Shown here piece after piece: positions 32,761 to 46,122 of a DNA stretch of 64,000 nt. A model generated the notes under the pieces. The model searched no databases. It was not told the origin of the DNA and worked only from the letters and a program-made list of their open reading frames with translations. How positions within the stretch are numbered: the first letter of the stretch is position 1; the number at the start of each line of letters is the position of its first letter. Position numbers and translations under genes: made by a program. Source of the stretch: Crotalaria pallida (lineage: Eukaryota; Streptophyta; Magnoliopsida; Fabales; Fabaceae); NCBI GenBank assembly GCA_037953625.1, contig CM075649.1, forward strand, positions 99,329,290 to 99,393,289. Direction: 5' to 3'.

Positions 32761-33995
32761 TATAACATTTTCCCTTTTCAATAACAATAACAACACAACC
32801 ACCTCACAACCCCCCTCCACTCTGGGGAAAAACCGACCAGGAGGAAGCATTTCTCAACCCCTGTTTGGGTGCTTCACCTCCACTTAGGAAGGTCCCTCGC
32901 TCACACGTCACACTCCTCTAGGGTAGTGTACAACGTACAATCTAGATTGATTCGCCCAGATTGGCTCTAGCAGAAATCACTGTCACTGGCCACAAGGAGC
33001 CAAAGTAAATATAATTACTATGGTTTGCGTCGGACCAATCACCGACACGGGTGGCGAACCCATGTCCTTTGGAAGATCAAAGTCCCCCATAGTAATTCCT
33101 AACATTTACTCTTGTCCTCATCAATCGCAAAGCGACGTATTTTTTCCCCTACTCCTAACGTCCACCTTTACACCATGCATGATCCAATATCTCAAGTGTT
33201 TCTCAATTGAATTTAAGGCCCTCTTAGTTCTTTAGAAAATGTCATTTAATTGGTTTAAACTCAATTGAGAAATACTTGGCCCTATTTAATGCATAACTAT
33301 ATGAATGTCATTTACAATTTATTTATATACACTTTAATAATATTAATACAAACAATATCAATCAACAATCAGTCGACATACTCAGGTATGTCTCAGGGAC
33401 AGTAATTTAAATCACCTTCCTAGGGTTCTTCACTTCCTACTTTAACAATTCACAAAATCAGTTAATATAACATATCCCTAAAACTTAGAGTTTCTAACTA
33501 TACTCTACCCCCTTAACCATCAATCTAGCCAATCATTAATATACCCAATTATAACTCTATTACTATAAATAAACCCTTCCTCTAATACTAGACCCAAAGT
33601 ACACCCCTTACCTCTTGAAGAGAAGAGGAGAAGGTGAGAGATTGAGGGAGCACTAACACTAATACCAATCCAAGCTCCTATGTGCTTCCTTTCTTGACTC
33701 CTATGACTCCTCAAGCTCCTTGAACCAATTAGAGACCCCACTTGACCAATTGCACACTTTGAGGTTTAGGGTTAATTTGGGGTTTTATGGGAAAGAGAGG
33801 GAATTGAAAATTGAGAGAGGAAATCCATGAGGGAGTGTTAGGAAATTGATTTGGGGGTTTGATTTGTTGATCTATTGGGTGGTGGCTTTGAGGAATCAAA
33901 GCCCTAAGAGAAAGAGGGAGAGAGTTCGTGAGTGAGGAGAGAGGAAAATTCTGAGAAAATGAGTCAAAAAACGTGTTTTTAAGCTGAAATAACAG

Positions 33996-34152
33996 TGGTT
34001 AATCGATTAACCACTTTGGTTAATCGATTAACCCATGTAATTTTGGCTTAGAACAGCATTCAGGTCTTAATCGATTAACATCATGCTTAATCGATTAAGT
34101 CGTGTGCATCATTCAGGTCTTAATCGATTAACTCAAGGCTTAATCGATTAAC
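33996..34152. repeat. TTAATCGATTAA array, G LTR, 6 copies
   Basis: Six palindromes, the first embedded in a longer perfect palindrome of about 22 bp. The partner LTR (40107-40337) has nine copies. Confidence 0.88.
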
Positions 34153-34605
34153 TGGTTCAACCCACCATTCCTTTGAATTTCGAAGTGTCATAACTTTTTC
34201 GTTAACCGTCGGATCTTGCTCAAATTTTGAGGCAAGCTTCCTAAGACACTTATCTTAACATCCAACGGTGGAATTTGGGGTTAAAGCTATAGACCTTCTA
34301 TTTCTAACTTTCTAAAGTCCTATGCTCTTAACTCTTAAATAACCTTTCTAAATCGCACTCTTAACCCAACATTTTCCCTTCTCTACACTCTAAACCTATT
34401 CTAACTTATTTTTACTTCACACAAACCTACTCTTAGCTAAATAATACACTCTAAACACTTAAGCTCATACTAATCCTAATACCAACTATCGTTTCTAAAC
34501 GAAATCGACACTTAATAATACTACGATCCTCATCGAAATCCTACTCACTAATGCACCTAGCCACTTAGTAAATTTGGGGATGTTACAATTCTCCCCCACT
34601 TATAT

Positions 34606-34625
34606 GAATTTCGTCCCCGAAATTC
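34606..34625 (-). promoter_or_regulatory. Pre-PPT hairpin, element G
   Basis: GAATTTCG-GGGA-CGAAATTC in sense, 8 bp perfect, 18 nt from the LTR. Confidence 0.75.
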
Positions 34626-37600
34626 GGCTTACTACGAAGAAACGAGAGGATATAGAGCTGTACGCTCCATTAGAAGGATAGACACAACTTTGGGGAATTC
34701 GCTCCCCCACTTAGGATACAACTCCGGTTGGTTTTCTTTACTAGGTCTACTTGCTTGCTAATGAGACTTTCGACAAGAAGTCCTATTAATCCATTGGGGT
34801 TTTACTCTTGGAATCCTCTTCCACTACTGATACACACAACCACAAAGGGAGAGAGAGTCCTATACTCAAATACAACACCTACCACATAACACAGATAAAG
34901 AAAATCAAAACACAGAGCATTCATCATTGAGAAAAGTCAATGTCACAAATTATAATTCAAACATAAATTAAGGGAAAGATTAAACACAAAACAAAACATC
35001 CAAGTGTTATTACAGGTAAAAATTTTCATTTTAAAATCAAGTATAAATTAAGTAAAAGAATATCATTTAAATTTTATCAAAGAGGGTATTTCCTTAAAAG
35101 GAAAACAGAAAAATAACTCAACACAATTGAATAAAAGCAATCCATACACACCAAAAGGAGTTTTGCATTGAAGAGAAGAAAAAGGTTTGAAAAGTTTACA
35201 ATTGAAAAGACTCCCTTAGAATCACAAGTAATCTTGATTGGTGTACGGATGAAAATAAGATTTGAGAAGAAACAGTTAAATACATCGGCAAGACAAAATG
35301 TAAATATTCATTGAGAAACTTAAATAGTTGAATACTATATATATGTATCCATAGTAAAATTGGAAATATGTTTAAGACATGTGATGGAAAAATACATTTT
35401 AATCATAGGTATAGAAAATAAGTTGTTGTTTTCCATTACAAGTTTGTCACTTGTAAGGTTTTATCTAAAAAGGTTACTTTGAAAAATATAGACATACTAG
35501 GAAAAACGAAATTTCAAAATTACCATGTGAGGACACACAAGGCAATCAACTTTGAAAAATTCATTTGGTAATTAATTAATAGAAGTTAATATAGTATTCT
35601 TTTAAAATCATTTTCAATGGAAGGTAGAAGATAGTCTTAGTCAAAAATCGATTTAAAATAATACATATATATATAGTACTTAAAAGAATTTGAAATTTGG
35701 GGATTACCCAAAATCATAAGAAAAGGTTCATGAAAACGTTTGGACTTAACACATAGTCCTAATAAGTTTAAGATCGAAAATATATATATAAAATTCCAGC
35801 GTTCGAAAACATTTGAAAACCGCTTCCTATATGCACATCTATATGCCTACACAACTATGTCCGAAACTCTAGGACTCACTAAGATCGAACCTAGCTTCTA
35901 TCACCCAGTCTATGAAGGAAAACTATTGAGCTTCTACACTCAATCTAAAAGAAACTCTACAATGCAAGACTCCAACTATCCGACACTCACGATTTCTCCT
36001 AAGGTTTAAGGTTTCCTAATTGGTTCCTCAGGTTTAGAGATCACACAACTAAGATTTACCCTCAAATCCTAGTTGAGACTTCCCTATTACTAACTAGACT
36101 TTGGTGCTACGACTTTTATAATGGATGCTAAGACTAAAACTCTAACATTCACAAACTACATTCTACGGAAGAGTTAATAATGGTTTGAAAACGGTTTGAA
36201 AATTGTTCGCACTTCCGGAACACAGTTTGTTCAATAAACACAACGAATTCCTTGGAGTTCTATATGAACTTGAAGGAAGAAAGGAATAACATCCATTACT
36301 ATGGTTTGGCTCTAGACTAGACTTTAACTCTAGGGTCGCTACATTACCTTTAACTCACCTCACTACCTTCAATTCACATTTTCCACTTCCACATTATAAT
36401 AGAAACAATATAGTACCAACTTCGGTGTAAAAAGTTTGGTACTTGGTGATAAAAGAGTTTTCAAGAATTTGCATTTTCTTTAAAATGAGTAAAAACATTC
36501 TAGATTTTTGTAAATGCTTTTCATTTGAAACTTAAGCAAAATTATCGTTTAGAAAAAGGCATGTCAAGCACTTACAAGTTCAAATCATTTATATAGGTTT
36601 TTAAAATCATTTCACATCCATTTGAAATTGATTCTGAAGCTTGAGGATTCCTTTAATGAAGACAGTAAGAATCCTCTTTAATCGTCAAACCCAAATAAAA
36701 GGAACGGATTCATGGTTAAAAAGTTTTAATGTCATTCACCCTTTTCAATTCTAGTGAATGTCTTCCCTTTTATTTTAGTTTGGAAGTTCAAATTGACTTA
36801 TGTCGCCTTCATTGAATTCCTATCAATTGATAATTGGTGTAACTTAAAAGTAAATTACACTATCATTCAATTAGTTAGGAATTCTCATTATGAGTAAAAC
36901 TTTCTTGAAAATCAATGTTGCGACATTCAATTAATTATCGGAGTTTGAATCAATCCCATACTTTTAAAAATGTCAAAACATTACTGCACTTGACATTCAT
37001 TTCAAATCGTAGTATTAATACTTTTAGAAAATAGAGTCTTAGAAAATTTGTTGCAAAACACTTTCATATTTTTTAAAAATTCAGAATGCATTTATCACCA
37101 AAATATAATGTGGAACTGTGAAGGCAATTAGATCTTACTAAGTCGACACTTAGTAATTATAGTTAAAGGTAATTACACTGGATTAACACCTATTCACTTC
37201 CGCTGCGCACTCTGATGAAGAATGATCGAGTTGTATAAACTAGATGACCTCTAATACCAATCCTATTCTTAGACTTAGAAAATAAATCCAACAATTATTT
37301 GGTTGGGTTCAAGGACTTTAATAATGTCATCTTCCGATGAATACAAAATGCGAGGGATCCGTCTCGATTCTATATTGCATTGGAGACAAAATTGTTTTCG
37401 TGCTACTTGAGTTCCAATCAAATAAAGAATGACTCGTCTTCGATTCGAAGAAAGGCTTTGAAATTTTCTCTTAAAGTGAAAATCTCAATGTCTTGTCATA
37501 TTTTGAAATAGGCATGATTAATTCAAAACTAAGAGTTAGTACTTCTCGTTGGGATAGCGATTGCATGCTCTGTCCCGTTGGGAGTTTCTCTTTCTCTTAG

Positions 37601-37791
37601 TCTCTACTTTATGTCCATTTCTAAATACAACAAAGTTATACTATGAAAAATTTAGTTAGCCCACTTTAAATTGAAGAGACACTCCTATGATTACTAAACT
37701 AAGACTCACCCTACTAAACTAGACTCATTCCTGCTTACGATGCATGCATGCATGAAACACTAAAGTGCATTTCCTAATCAGCTACCTATTA

Positions 37792-37812
37792 GTTACTCTC
37801 ATGTGGAGTAAC
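37792..37812 (-). promoter_or_regulatory. Post-PBS leader hairpin, element G
   Basis: In sense: GTTACTC, loop CACATGA, GAGTAAC. The stem is 7 bp perfect (8 with the next pair), about 50 nt after the primer site. Confidence 0.65.
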
Positions 37813-37862
37813 TCTTTGGGAGTAGGGAAATCCATACTCCGCGGCCGAGGATTGCAACCATT

Positions 37863-37874
37863 GCTCTGATACCA
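37863..37874 (-). other. Primer binding site (tRNA-iMet), element G
   Basis: Reverse complement TGGTATCAGAGC, next to LTR start 37877. Confidence 0.92.
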
Positions 37875-37876
37875 TC

Positions 37877-40772
37877 TGTAACATCCTACAATTTATACTT
37901 TTAGAAATTACTTTAATTTAATATTTATTTACAAAAATATTCGGGGTTTATAAAAATTTAGACAGAGTTTCCTTTATAAAATGGACTTTCCTAGAATAGA
38001 ATTAAACCTGTCAGTCCAGAACAGTTTTCAATCCTGTAAAATATAACTTTCAGTTCAAAATAAATAATACTATGTCATACTTTAAAACTTAACGAAAATA
38101 AAGGATATACATATAAATCTACAATTTCATAAAATGCTTGAACAAAATAAAAATCATTTATTACATTTACAAAATCTATTTATTACAAAATGAACCTATG
38201 AATGTATACCCTACAAATGGGACCGTGAGGTCACCCTAACAATATACTCTCCGACGAGAGTATCACTTTCTCGGCCTTGATCTTCACATGTGTTTGTCTC
38301 CTTGGTGTACCTAATATGTCCACTGTAAGGGGGAGTACTTTGAAATCTAGATCAATGAAAACGTTTAAAAACAGTAATAAACCATAAATAGGTATATTCA
38401 TACACAAACATTGACAATTAAGCAAATCACGATTCAATTATCAAGTACAACATCATAACTTTATCCAGTTTAGCTATAATACGTATATAACTTTAATATA
38501 ATGCATCAATGCACAATCACATGGTTATGCTCTACTAACGTCACACTTAGGTGATTTAATCCTTGAATCCGATATTAAACATTTCCTTTCAATTTAAACA
38601 CTTTAACACTTTTGATCGGATTCGAAGAATTAAAACATCTATACAATGCATTCACACTTTCCCTTTTACTTTCACACTTAAACTTTAACAATTAACACTT
38701 TTAACGATTGGGTACATTGTGCTTCACATTCTCCTCGAAGGAGGGTTCCTCACACAATGTACCTATACACTTTTAACACTTTAACTTTTAACACTTTTAA
38801 CAATTGGGTACATTGTGCTTCACATTCTCCCCGAAGGAGGGTTCCTCACACAATGTACCTATAACACTTTCCCTTTTCAATAACAATAACAACAACTACC
38901 TCACAACCCCCCTCCACTCTGTGGAAAAACCGACCAGGAGGAAGCATTTCTCAACCCCTGTTTGGGTGCTTCACCTCCACTTAGGAAGGTCCCTCGCTCA
39001 CCCGCTTGCACAATACGTCACACTCCTCTAGGGTAGTGTACAACGTACAATCTGGATTGATTCGCCCAGATTGGCTCTAGCATAAATCACTGTCACTGGC
39101 CACAAGGAGCCAAAGTAAATAGAATTACTATGGTTTGCGTCGGACCAATCCCCGACACGGGTGGCGAACCCATGTCCTTTGGAAGATGAAAGTCCGCCAT
39201 AGTAATTCCTAACATTTACTCTTGTCCTCATCAATCGCAAAGCGACTTATGTTTTTCCCCTACTCCTAACGTCCACCTTTACACCATGCATGATCCAATA
39301 TCTCAAGTGTTTCTCAATTGAATTTAAGGCCCTCTTAGTTCTTTAGAAAATGTCATTTAATTGGTTTAAACTCAATTGAGAAATACTTGGCCCTATTTAA
39401 TGCATAACTATATGAATGTCATTTACAATTTATTTATATACACTTTAATAATATTAATACAAACAATATCAATCAACAATCAGTCGACATACTCAGGTAT
39501 GTCTCAGGGACAGTAATTTAAATCACCTTCCTAGGGTTCTTCACTTCCTACTTTAACAATTCACAAAATCAGTTAATATAACATATCCCTAAAACTTAGA
39601 GTTTCTAACTATACTCTACCCCCCTAACCATCAATCTAGCCAATCATTAATATACCCAATTATAACTCTATTACTATAAATAAACCCTTCCTCTAATACT
39701 AGACCCAAAGTACACCCCTTACCTCTTGAAGAGAAGAGGAGAAGGTGAGAGATTGAGGGAGCACTAACACCAATACCAATCCAAGCTCCTATGTGCTTCC
39801 TTTCTTGACTCCTATGACTCCTCAAGCTCCTTGAACCAATTAGAGATCACACTTGACCAATTGCACACTGAGGTTTAGGGTTAATTTGGGGTTTTATGGG
39901 AAAGAGAGCGAATTGAAAATTGAGAGAGGAAATCCATGAGGGAGTGTTAGGAAATTGATTTGGGGGTTTTATTTGTTGATCTATTGGGTGGTAGCTTTGA
40001 GGAATCAAAGCCCTAAGAGAAAGAGGGAGAGAGTTCGTGAGTGAGGAGAGAGGAAAATTCTGAGAAAATGAGTCAAAAAAACGTGTTTTTAAGCTGAAAT
40101 AACAGTGGTTAATCGATTAACCACTTTGGTTAATCGATTAACCCACTTTGGTTAATCGATTAACCCATGTAATTTTGGCTTAGAACAGCATTCAGGTCTT
40201 AATCGATTAACCTCATGCTTAATCGATTAAGTCGTGTGCATCATTCAGGTCTTAATCGATTAACCTCATGCTTAATCGATTAAGTCGTGTGCATCATTCA
40301 GGTCTTAATCGATTAACTCAAGGCTTAATCGATTAACTGGTTCAACCCACCATTCCTTTGAACTTTGAAGTGTCATAACTTTTTCGTTAACCGTCGGATC
40401 TTGCTCAAATTTTGAGGCAAGCTTCCTAAGACACTTATCTTAACATCCAACGGTAGAATTTGGGGTTAAAGCTACAGACCTTGTATTTCTAACTTTCTAA
40501 AGTCCTATGCTCTTAACTCTTAAATAACCTTTCTAAATCGCACTCTTAACCCAACATTTTCCCTTCTCTACACTCTAAACCTATTCTAACTTATTTTTAC
40601 TTCACACAAACCTACTCTTAGCTAAATAATACACTCTAAACACTTAAGCTCATACTAATCCTAATACCAACTATCGTTTCTAAACGAAATCGACACTTAA
40701 TAATACTACGATCCTCGTCGAAATCCTACTCACTAATGCCCCTAGCCACTTAGTAAATTTGGGGATGTTACA
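37877..40772 (-). repeat. Element G LTR (5' in sense)
   Basis: 2,896 bp. It is longer than its partner mainly because the palindromic word array (40107-40337) has nine instead of six units. All structural blocks are conserved. Confidence 0.93.
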
Positions 40773-41762
40773 CTGCTCACAGGTAAAAATTCACTCAGGC
40801 GCACCCTCCCGTGCGCTCAGGCGAGTCTCCCACGCACCAGCCAGGAAAATGGCGCGCTAGTGCCTCCAACGCCATGCACCAGTCTCCAGCGCCATGCACC
40901 AGAAATGAAGCTGGTCCTAATCTCGCGCTCAGGCACGCAAAACCGCGCCCAGGCACGCGCTGTCAGCTGGTGCAATCTCAACCGCACGATTTGGACTTGG
41001 TGACCAAGTCACCCAATATGAGCCACACGATTTGTTTCTTCTTGGCAAGAGACATACACATACAAAAAATACACCACCATTACACCATAGCTTCATCATA
41101 TTCATCATCTTCCTCTCAAAACCCCAAGAGCACCTCATCATCTATCATCACATAAGACCCAAAAACAACTCAAATAATCATCACCACCATCATCCCCATC
41201 AAGAATCAAGCTAAGAAAGTGAACCACAAACTCTTCTCCTCTCCTCCATAAATTCGTGTGCCTCCTCTTCCCCCCACACCATTGGTTTTCAAGCTTCAAG
41301 AACCATGGAAACCATCACATGAATACACCCCCACATCAAAGGCAGGAAGGAGAAAGCTGAACACCATTCTACAACAATCACTCAAGAATCATTTACAACC
41401 ATTGGATTATTGCTATTTTGAGGTAGCAGGAAAGACTTAGGATATTCAAGCCCTAAACTCACCAAGCTAAGGTTTTCCTTACCTCACACATCAAATTGAG
41501 GTAAGGGGGTGGGTATTGGCTTGTCATAGGAATGGGTATCCAACTAGTTATAATGATTTGCTAGGGTTTATTGATTAGGAGAGTAACTAGAAAACCCTAA
41601 GGTAGTGACAAATAGCATTAGTGTGTTTAGAAAATAAGTAATTAAAATGAGACACTAGGTAAGTTATTGAGAACTCATATTTGATTTAAATGCTAAATGT
41701 GGATGCTTGCGATTAATTGTGCTATAAATGCTTATTTATGAGTGTGTTATTAATGGAAATGT

Positions 41763-41804
<42 letters not shown>

Positions 41805-42118
41805 ATGCTGGACACATGGTTGTGAAATGATTAAATAAATTGTAAAGAAATGAACTAGAAATGTAAATGGTGAATCGATGTGGGAATTGATCATTTGGGG
41901 CACCGGAACACTAGGTATCTGGCTAGGTGTTCCAATTACCTGTTAGGGCCAATTACCTGTCAGGCCAATTATCCATTAGGCCAAACCGCCCTGTTAGGCG
42001 CCGGTGTGACCCATGGATCAATTCCCTGCTAAAAATAAATGGAATAATTAATGGAATGGTATAATGTGCACAGTCCTAACAGGTTATGGCCTAGATGGGT
42101 GTAAAGTCCTGGACAAGT
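40773..42118 (+). repeat. F 5' LTR, segment 2
   Basis: Resumes F's LTR after G with the second CTGCT. The first part (to about 41490) matches 63245-63937. It contains a long TA microsatellite (41766-41801) and a GGAACACTAG...CTAGGTGTTCC hairpin-type repeat area (41899-42005). It ends at H's target duplication CAAGT. ORFs such as 40811-41155 are not supported as genes. Confidence 0.85.
41766..41801. repeat. TA microsatellite in F LTR
   Basis: About 18 uninterrupted AT dinucleotides. Confidence 0.95.
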
Positions 42119-42517
42119 TGTAACAACCTATTTTATTTTACCTATTTTGAAAATATGGATTTGAAAATTTCTTTTAAATTAAAATACTTATTATAATTTT
42201 TTCGGAAAATTGGACAGAGTTTCCTCTGTTTTATGGACATTCCCAAAAATTATCTTTGACCTGTAACCTGTTTAAATCAGTTTCAACAACAACCAGACAT
42301 CCATGATAAATATACATATAATTTAATTCTTCTCCCAATATCCGGGGATAAAATACAAAGATGAGAATACTTAGATTTTCGAGGAACCAAATAAAGAGCT
42401 CGGGCCACCAAATATACAACAGAGATTTAAAGTACATTTATTAATAAATTCTCAAAAATACATAATATTCCATAATATGGCCCGGTACGACTCAACTCAA
42501 AATAAAAATAAATTACT

Positions 42518-42552
42518 CACACTTCCCGTGGGAAAGTGTGCTCCTGCTCGGC
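42518..42552 (-). promoter_or_regulatory. GGCCGAGCAGG box plus hairpin, H LTR
   Basis: In sense: GGGCCGAGCAGGAG, then stem CACACTTTCC/GGGAAGTGTG with loop CAC and one mismatch. The LTR 2 copy (48382-48415) pairs perfectly over 10 bp, CACACTTCCC/GGGAAGTGTG. Confidence 0.65.
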
Positions 42553-42959
42553 CCAAATAACAGTTATGCTCCTGACCTGTACCTGTGGTGGTTGTAAGGG
42601 TGAGAATTGCACAACTAGTAAAGCATAATACGAGCCAAGTCATACACATTTAGCAATTAGTCAAATAATACAATCATACTCACACCCACACACCTGTTCA
42701 CTACAAACACAATCGTCTCTGATTATTAGCACCTTCTGACACATGTCCTTACCTAATCTATTTCGCCACTTACCTATTTACCCCAAAATCACACTCTCTA
42801 CACTTTACCCCAAGTCTTTAATTTTCTCTCCTATCCTCTCTAATCCTTTCTCTCACACACCTATTCTACTCATTTCTCTCACATCTCCTTTACTCCCCCG
42901 GCCTTCCTCTTATTTCCTTATATTTATTTATTCTTATTATTTTTCCTTTATGTTTTATG

Positions 42960-43600
42960 GCGTCATGGGGCTCCTGCCACTGCGTATCCTCCGTCTACCC
43001 AAGGATACGTCTTACCGATGCGCCAGGTTCTGTCTGGTCGTCTTACTCAACCAATGCGCACGGATCCCGCGGTCCGCACGTCTTCTAAGGCCCAGTACCC
43101 ATCAACCCAGAGTCGTGGGGCTCCTGCCACTGCGCATCCCCGTCTGCCGAGGATTCGTCTTACCGATGCGTACGGTCTCGCAGGCCGTACGTCTTACTCA
43201 ACCCATGCATGCGGATTCCACATACCACACGTCTTCTAGGGCCCAGTACCCATCGACCCATTCTCTTTCAATATCTTTTCTGTTTCTTTTGTAGTGTCGT
43301 GGGGCTCCCGCCACTGCGTATCCACCGTCTCCCCGGGGATACGTCTTACCGATGCGTACCGATCCCCAAAGGCCGCACGTCTTACTCAACCCATGCGTAC
43401 GGTCCCGCAGGCCGCACGTCTTCTAAGGTCTAGTACCCACCGACACAGGGATAGGTGATGCGAATACCGCCACTGCGTATTCCCGTCAGCCGAGAATACG
43501 TCTTACCAATGCGTACGGATCCCCAAAGGCCGCACGTCTTACTCAACCCATGCGTACGGATCCGCCTGTCATCGTCATGACACCAGCCGTACGTCTTCTA
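42960..43600. repeat. Four-unit tandem hairpin array in H LTR
   Basis: Four units start at about 42967, 43116, 43298 and 43447. Each has three blocks framed TGCG...CGTCTTAC, ATGCG...CGTCTTACTCAACC and ATGCG...CGTCTTCTA. First-block stems are GTATCC/GGATAC (units 1 and 3) and GTATTC/GAATAC (unit 4), a paired change. The same array is at 48824-49465 in LTR 2. Confidence 0.82.
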
Positions 43601-46104
43601 GGATTGATATTCGCATACCCGAGTGTTTTCTTTATTCTCTTTTATTTTATTTCTTTTCTTTTTACTTTATTCCGCCCTCATGTCATACCTTATCCTCTCA
43701 TTCTCAATTTTAGTCCGCCCTCGCCTAACACCTTTTTCTTCTACTCTCATATTTCCTCTTTTTCTCCCTAAACTTTCCTATATATTCTATTCTCTTCCTA
43801 ACTTAGCACCTACGCAAACCAAACTCACTTTACCTCTTTGAACACATCAAACATACAAATTACAATCATAAATTAAATATTCAGTTAACAATTACAATTC
43901 TTATTTAATTATCACGCATATATTCCTTGACATCAAATAGCATTTTACTCAGGTACTGACACTTACATACATATAATTAACATGTAGTTCAAAAAATTCA
44001 TCATTTAAACATTTAACACATTTCAAATAGCATTTATCTCATATAAGCATATTATCTGATTAAAATAAATTTTAAATTCCCTAATCACACATAAGCAATT
44101 AACCTTGAGCCAGATTATGCAGTACTAGTATCTCACCCACCGAGACGGCAAATAAACCCCTTACCTTGGGGTTCTACCAGAACCTGTTTCGAGGCACAAC
44201 GAGGAGATCATGTTTCTACTCACGGCATTACATGGTTTGTTGCTCGCATTTTAGCTGGTCCTAAAGTCCTTCATCGTCTGACTATTTTATTAAATCAAAT
44301 AGAAATTAATTTAATGCACCAAAAGCAACTCAATTTCAAATTTCGGTATATACTTATCATATATTAAAGTAGAGTATTTTCGTAGTTTTCCAAATCAATA
44401 AATCATTTAACTATAATTTACAAACCAAAATAACATAGGATTTCAAATTAAGATAATTGTCTTTTTCATAAAATAGTATAGCTTTTATTGAAAATACACT
44501 AACTTTCGAAACTAGCATAATCACCAAAAATTCATTAAGGTTAATTAGCTTTAGTTTTCAAGCCTTAAAATCAAAAGTTGTTGTTTGACAGTATTAATTC
44601 CGAACTAAAAGTAAGTGTGCTCAATTAAAAAATAAGTCCAAGTCGCCATTATAACATTAAAACAATTACACTTCCCTTCGGTTTGAAATTAATGCTCAAC
44701 GCTTTAACTCGAATTAACGTTATGTCGAGTATATACCGGATTCCTATCTAATTGGTTTGTTGTTAGTTCAGGGATATTCCAGCTCACTAACCAACAACCC
44801 AATTACATAGGAATCCAACACATTTAACAAAAACACTTTCAAGACTCATAATTCGACATAACAGTTAATCTTGTATTATTCCAAATCAGAGTAACTAATT
44901 AAAATTATTATAAAAATAACAATCTAAAGGAAAATCAATATAAACTATAATACAGTTTAATTTCCAAACGAATTTAATACTAAATAATTGTTACTCATAC
45001 TAGTATAATTAGTGTTATTATTAAAACACAATAAAGAGTAGTTAGGAAAGTATTGGGAATTTACCCTCCGATTAGGCTTTTGAGGCAGCAAAAGATCAAG
45101 GCCGGTTCGGTTCTAGCTTCACAGCCCTGGCATTCCTGATCAGCGTCGGTGACGATAACGGCATGAATCTGAACCGAGGAGAGAGAGAACGAGCTTAGCT
45201 TTGAGCTCCAAGCTCCGTCTACGACATCACCCAACTCCACCACACCCAGGCGGCGGCGGAGGATCTGCAGCACCTAGGGGATGGAGGAGTGCTCATGGTT
45301 GAGGCTCGAAGGGGGACATCAAGAGGCGGCGAACGGTGGGACTCGTGGCTCACGATTCGCAAGCCTCCAACAACGACGGCTGCAGCGTGACCGGAGGAGG
45401 GAGAACGCCATGGCGGCAGTCCAGAGAGAAGGAGAAGTCGCGAGGGAGAGAGAAGAAGTCCAGCGGAGAGAGAGAGAGAGCTTGGGACCGAGAGAGGAAG
45501 AGCGATGGTGATGGTGGCTGGCGGCCGGCGGCGGCGATACAAAGAGGAGGGAGAGAGAGGAAGAGAGATGGAGATAGGGGGAAGAGAATTAGGGCCGGCG
45601 GGAGGAGAAAACAAGGAGGGGGGTTCGAACCCCTTCCCTTTTATTTTTTTTATTCATTATTATTATTATTATTATTAATTTAAAAGTACTAATAAACATA
45701 TTTTTTTTAAAACATATATACTAATACACACTTTTATTTATTTATTTATTTTATTTTATTTTAAAACTCAAAATACCAATAATCAATTTAAATAATAGAA
45801 TAAAAATTATAAAGTAAGAAACTTATAAATATTTCCAACAAAATATTTTCATATGAAATATATCAAAATAAAGTAAAACACATAAAGTATATTTTTTTTT
45901 ATATAGGATAACTATTTTAAATGAATTTACTTTAGAACATAAAAGAAATGAAATATATTTTCGTAATTAACATAATGTATTTTTTTTTAAAAAATACACA
46001 ACTAAATAATTGATTTTTAAGAAACATTTAATTTAAGTCAATACAACTTATAAATATATTAGGGATTAAAATTAGGGATGTTACATTTCTCCCCCACTTA
46101 TAGA

Positions 46105-46122
46105 AATTTCGTCCCCGAAATT
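46105..46122 (-). promoter_or_regulatory. Pre-PPT hairpin, element H
   Basis: In sense AATTTCG-GGGA-CGAAATT, 7 bp, next to TATAAGTGGGGGAGAAA and the LTR. Confidence 0.72.

Larger units (their letters stand above)
31778..34587 (-). repeat. Element G LTR (3' in sense)
   Basis: 2,810 bp, TGTAACATCC...GGGATGTTACA. It holds a GGCCGAG hairpin, two tandem 53-bp hairpins (32612-32760) and six TTAATCGATTAA words (33996-34152). It differs from the partner LTR by point changes and word copy number. No gene is seen. Confidence 0.93.
34588..37876 (-). other. Element G non-coding interior
   Basis: 3,289 bp. It begins (sense) with PBS and leader hairpin at the right and ends with the pre-PPT hairpin (34606-34625) and a CCCCCACTT purine tract complement at the left. 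Six-frame reading shows only short ORFs. AT-rich throughout. Confidence 0.82.
31778..40772 (-). mobile_element. Element G: non-autonomous LTR retrotransposon without coding capacity
   Basis: LTRs of 2,810 bp (31778-34587) and 2,896 bp (37877-40772) flank a 3,289 bp interior. The iMet primer site at 37863-37874 and the pre-PPT hairpin at 34606-34625 put it on the minus strand. TSD CTGCT occurs on both sides (31773-31777 and 40773-40777). The longest interior ORF is about 89 codons with no retroelement motif. It shares primer site, leader hairpin, pre-PPT hairpin and GGCCGAG hairpin with autonomous E, so E-like proteins are the likely mobilisers (inference). Confidence 0.92.
42119..46085 (-). 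repeat. Element H LTR 1 (3' in sense)
   Basis: TGTAACAACC...GGGATGTTACA. It holds the GGCCGAGCAGG hairpin (42518-42552), a 640-bp hairpin array (42960-43600) and a GC- and GA-rich leader zone (about 45080-45600). The long ORFs 42743-43294 and 45219-45614 come from the array and the GA tract and are not convincing genes. Confidence 0.93.

Noticed and set aside
35740..36009. 89-codon + ORF in G interior as a gene
   Set aside because: Antisense to the element, low-complexity AT-rich sequence, no domain.
41766..41801. TA run as an origin or boundary element
   Set aside because: A plain microsatellite inside F's LTR; nothing else supports a function.
42743..43294. 183-codon + strand ORF in H LTR, also at 48607-49158
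   Set aside because: It runs through the hairpin array antisense to the element, has no domain, and its conservation is explained by the two LTRs being recent copies.
45219..45614. 131-codon minus-strand ORF in H LTR
   Set aside because: Ser/Leu/Pro-rich product of a GA/TC-rich tract; no domain, and the other copy is split by the CACTA.
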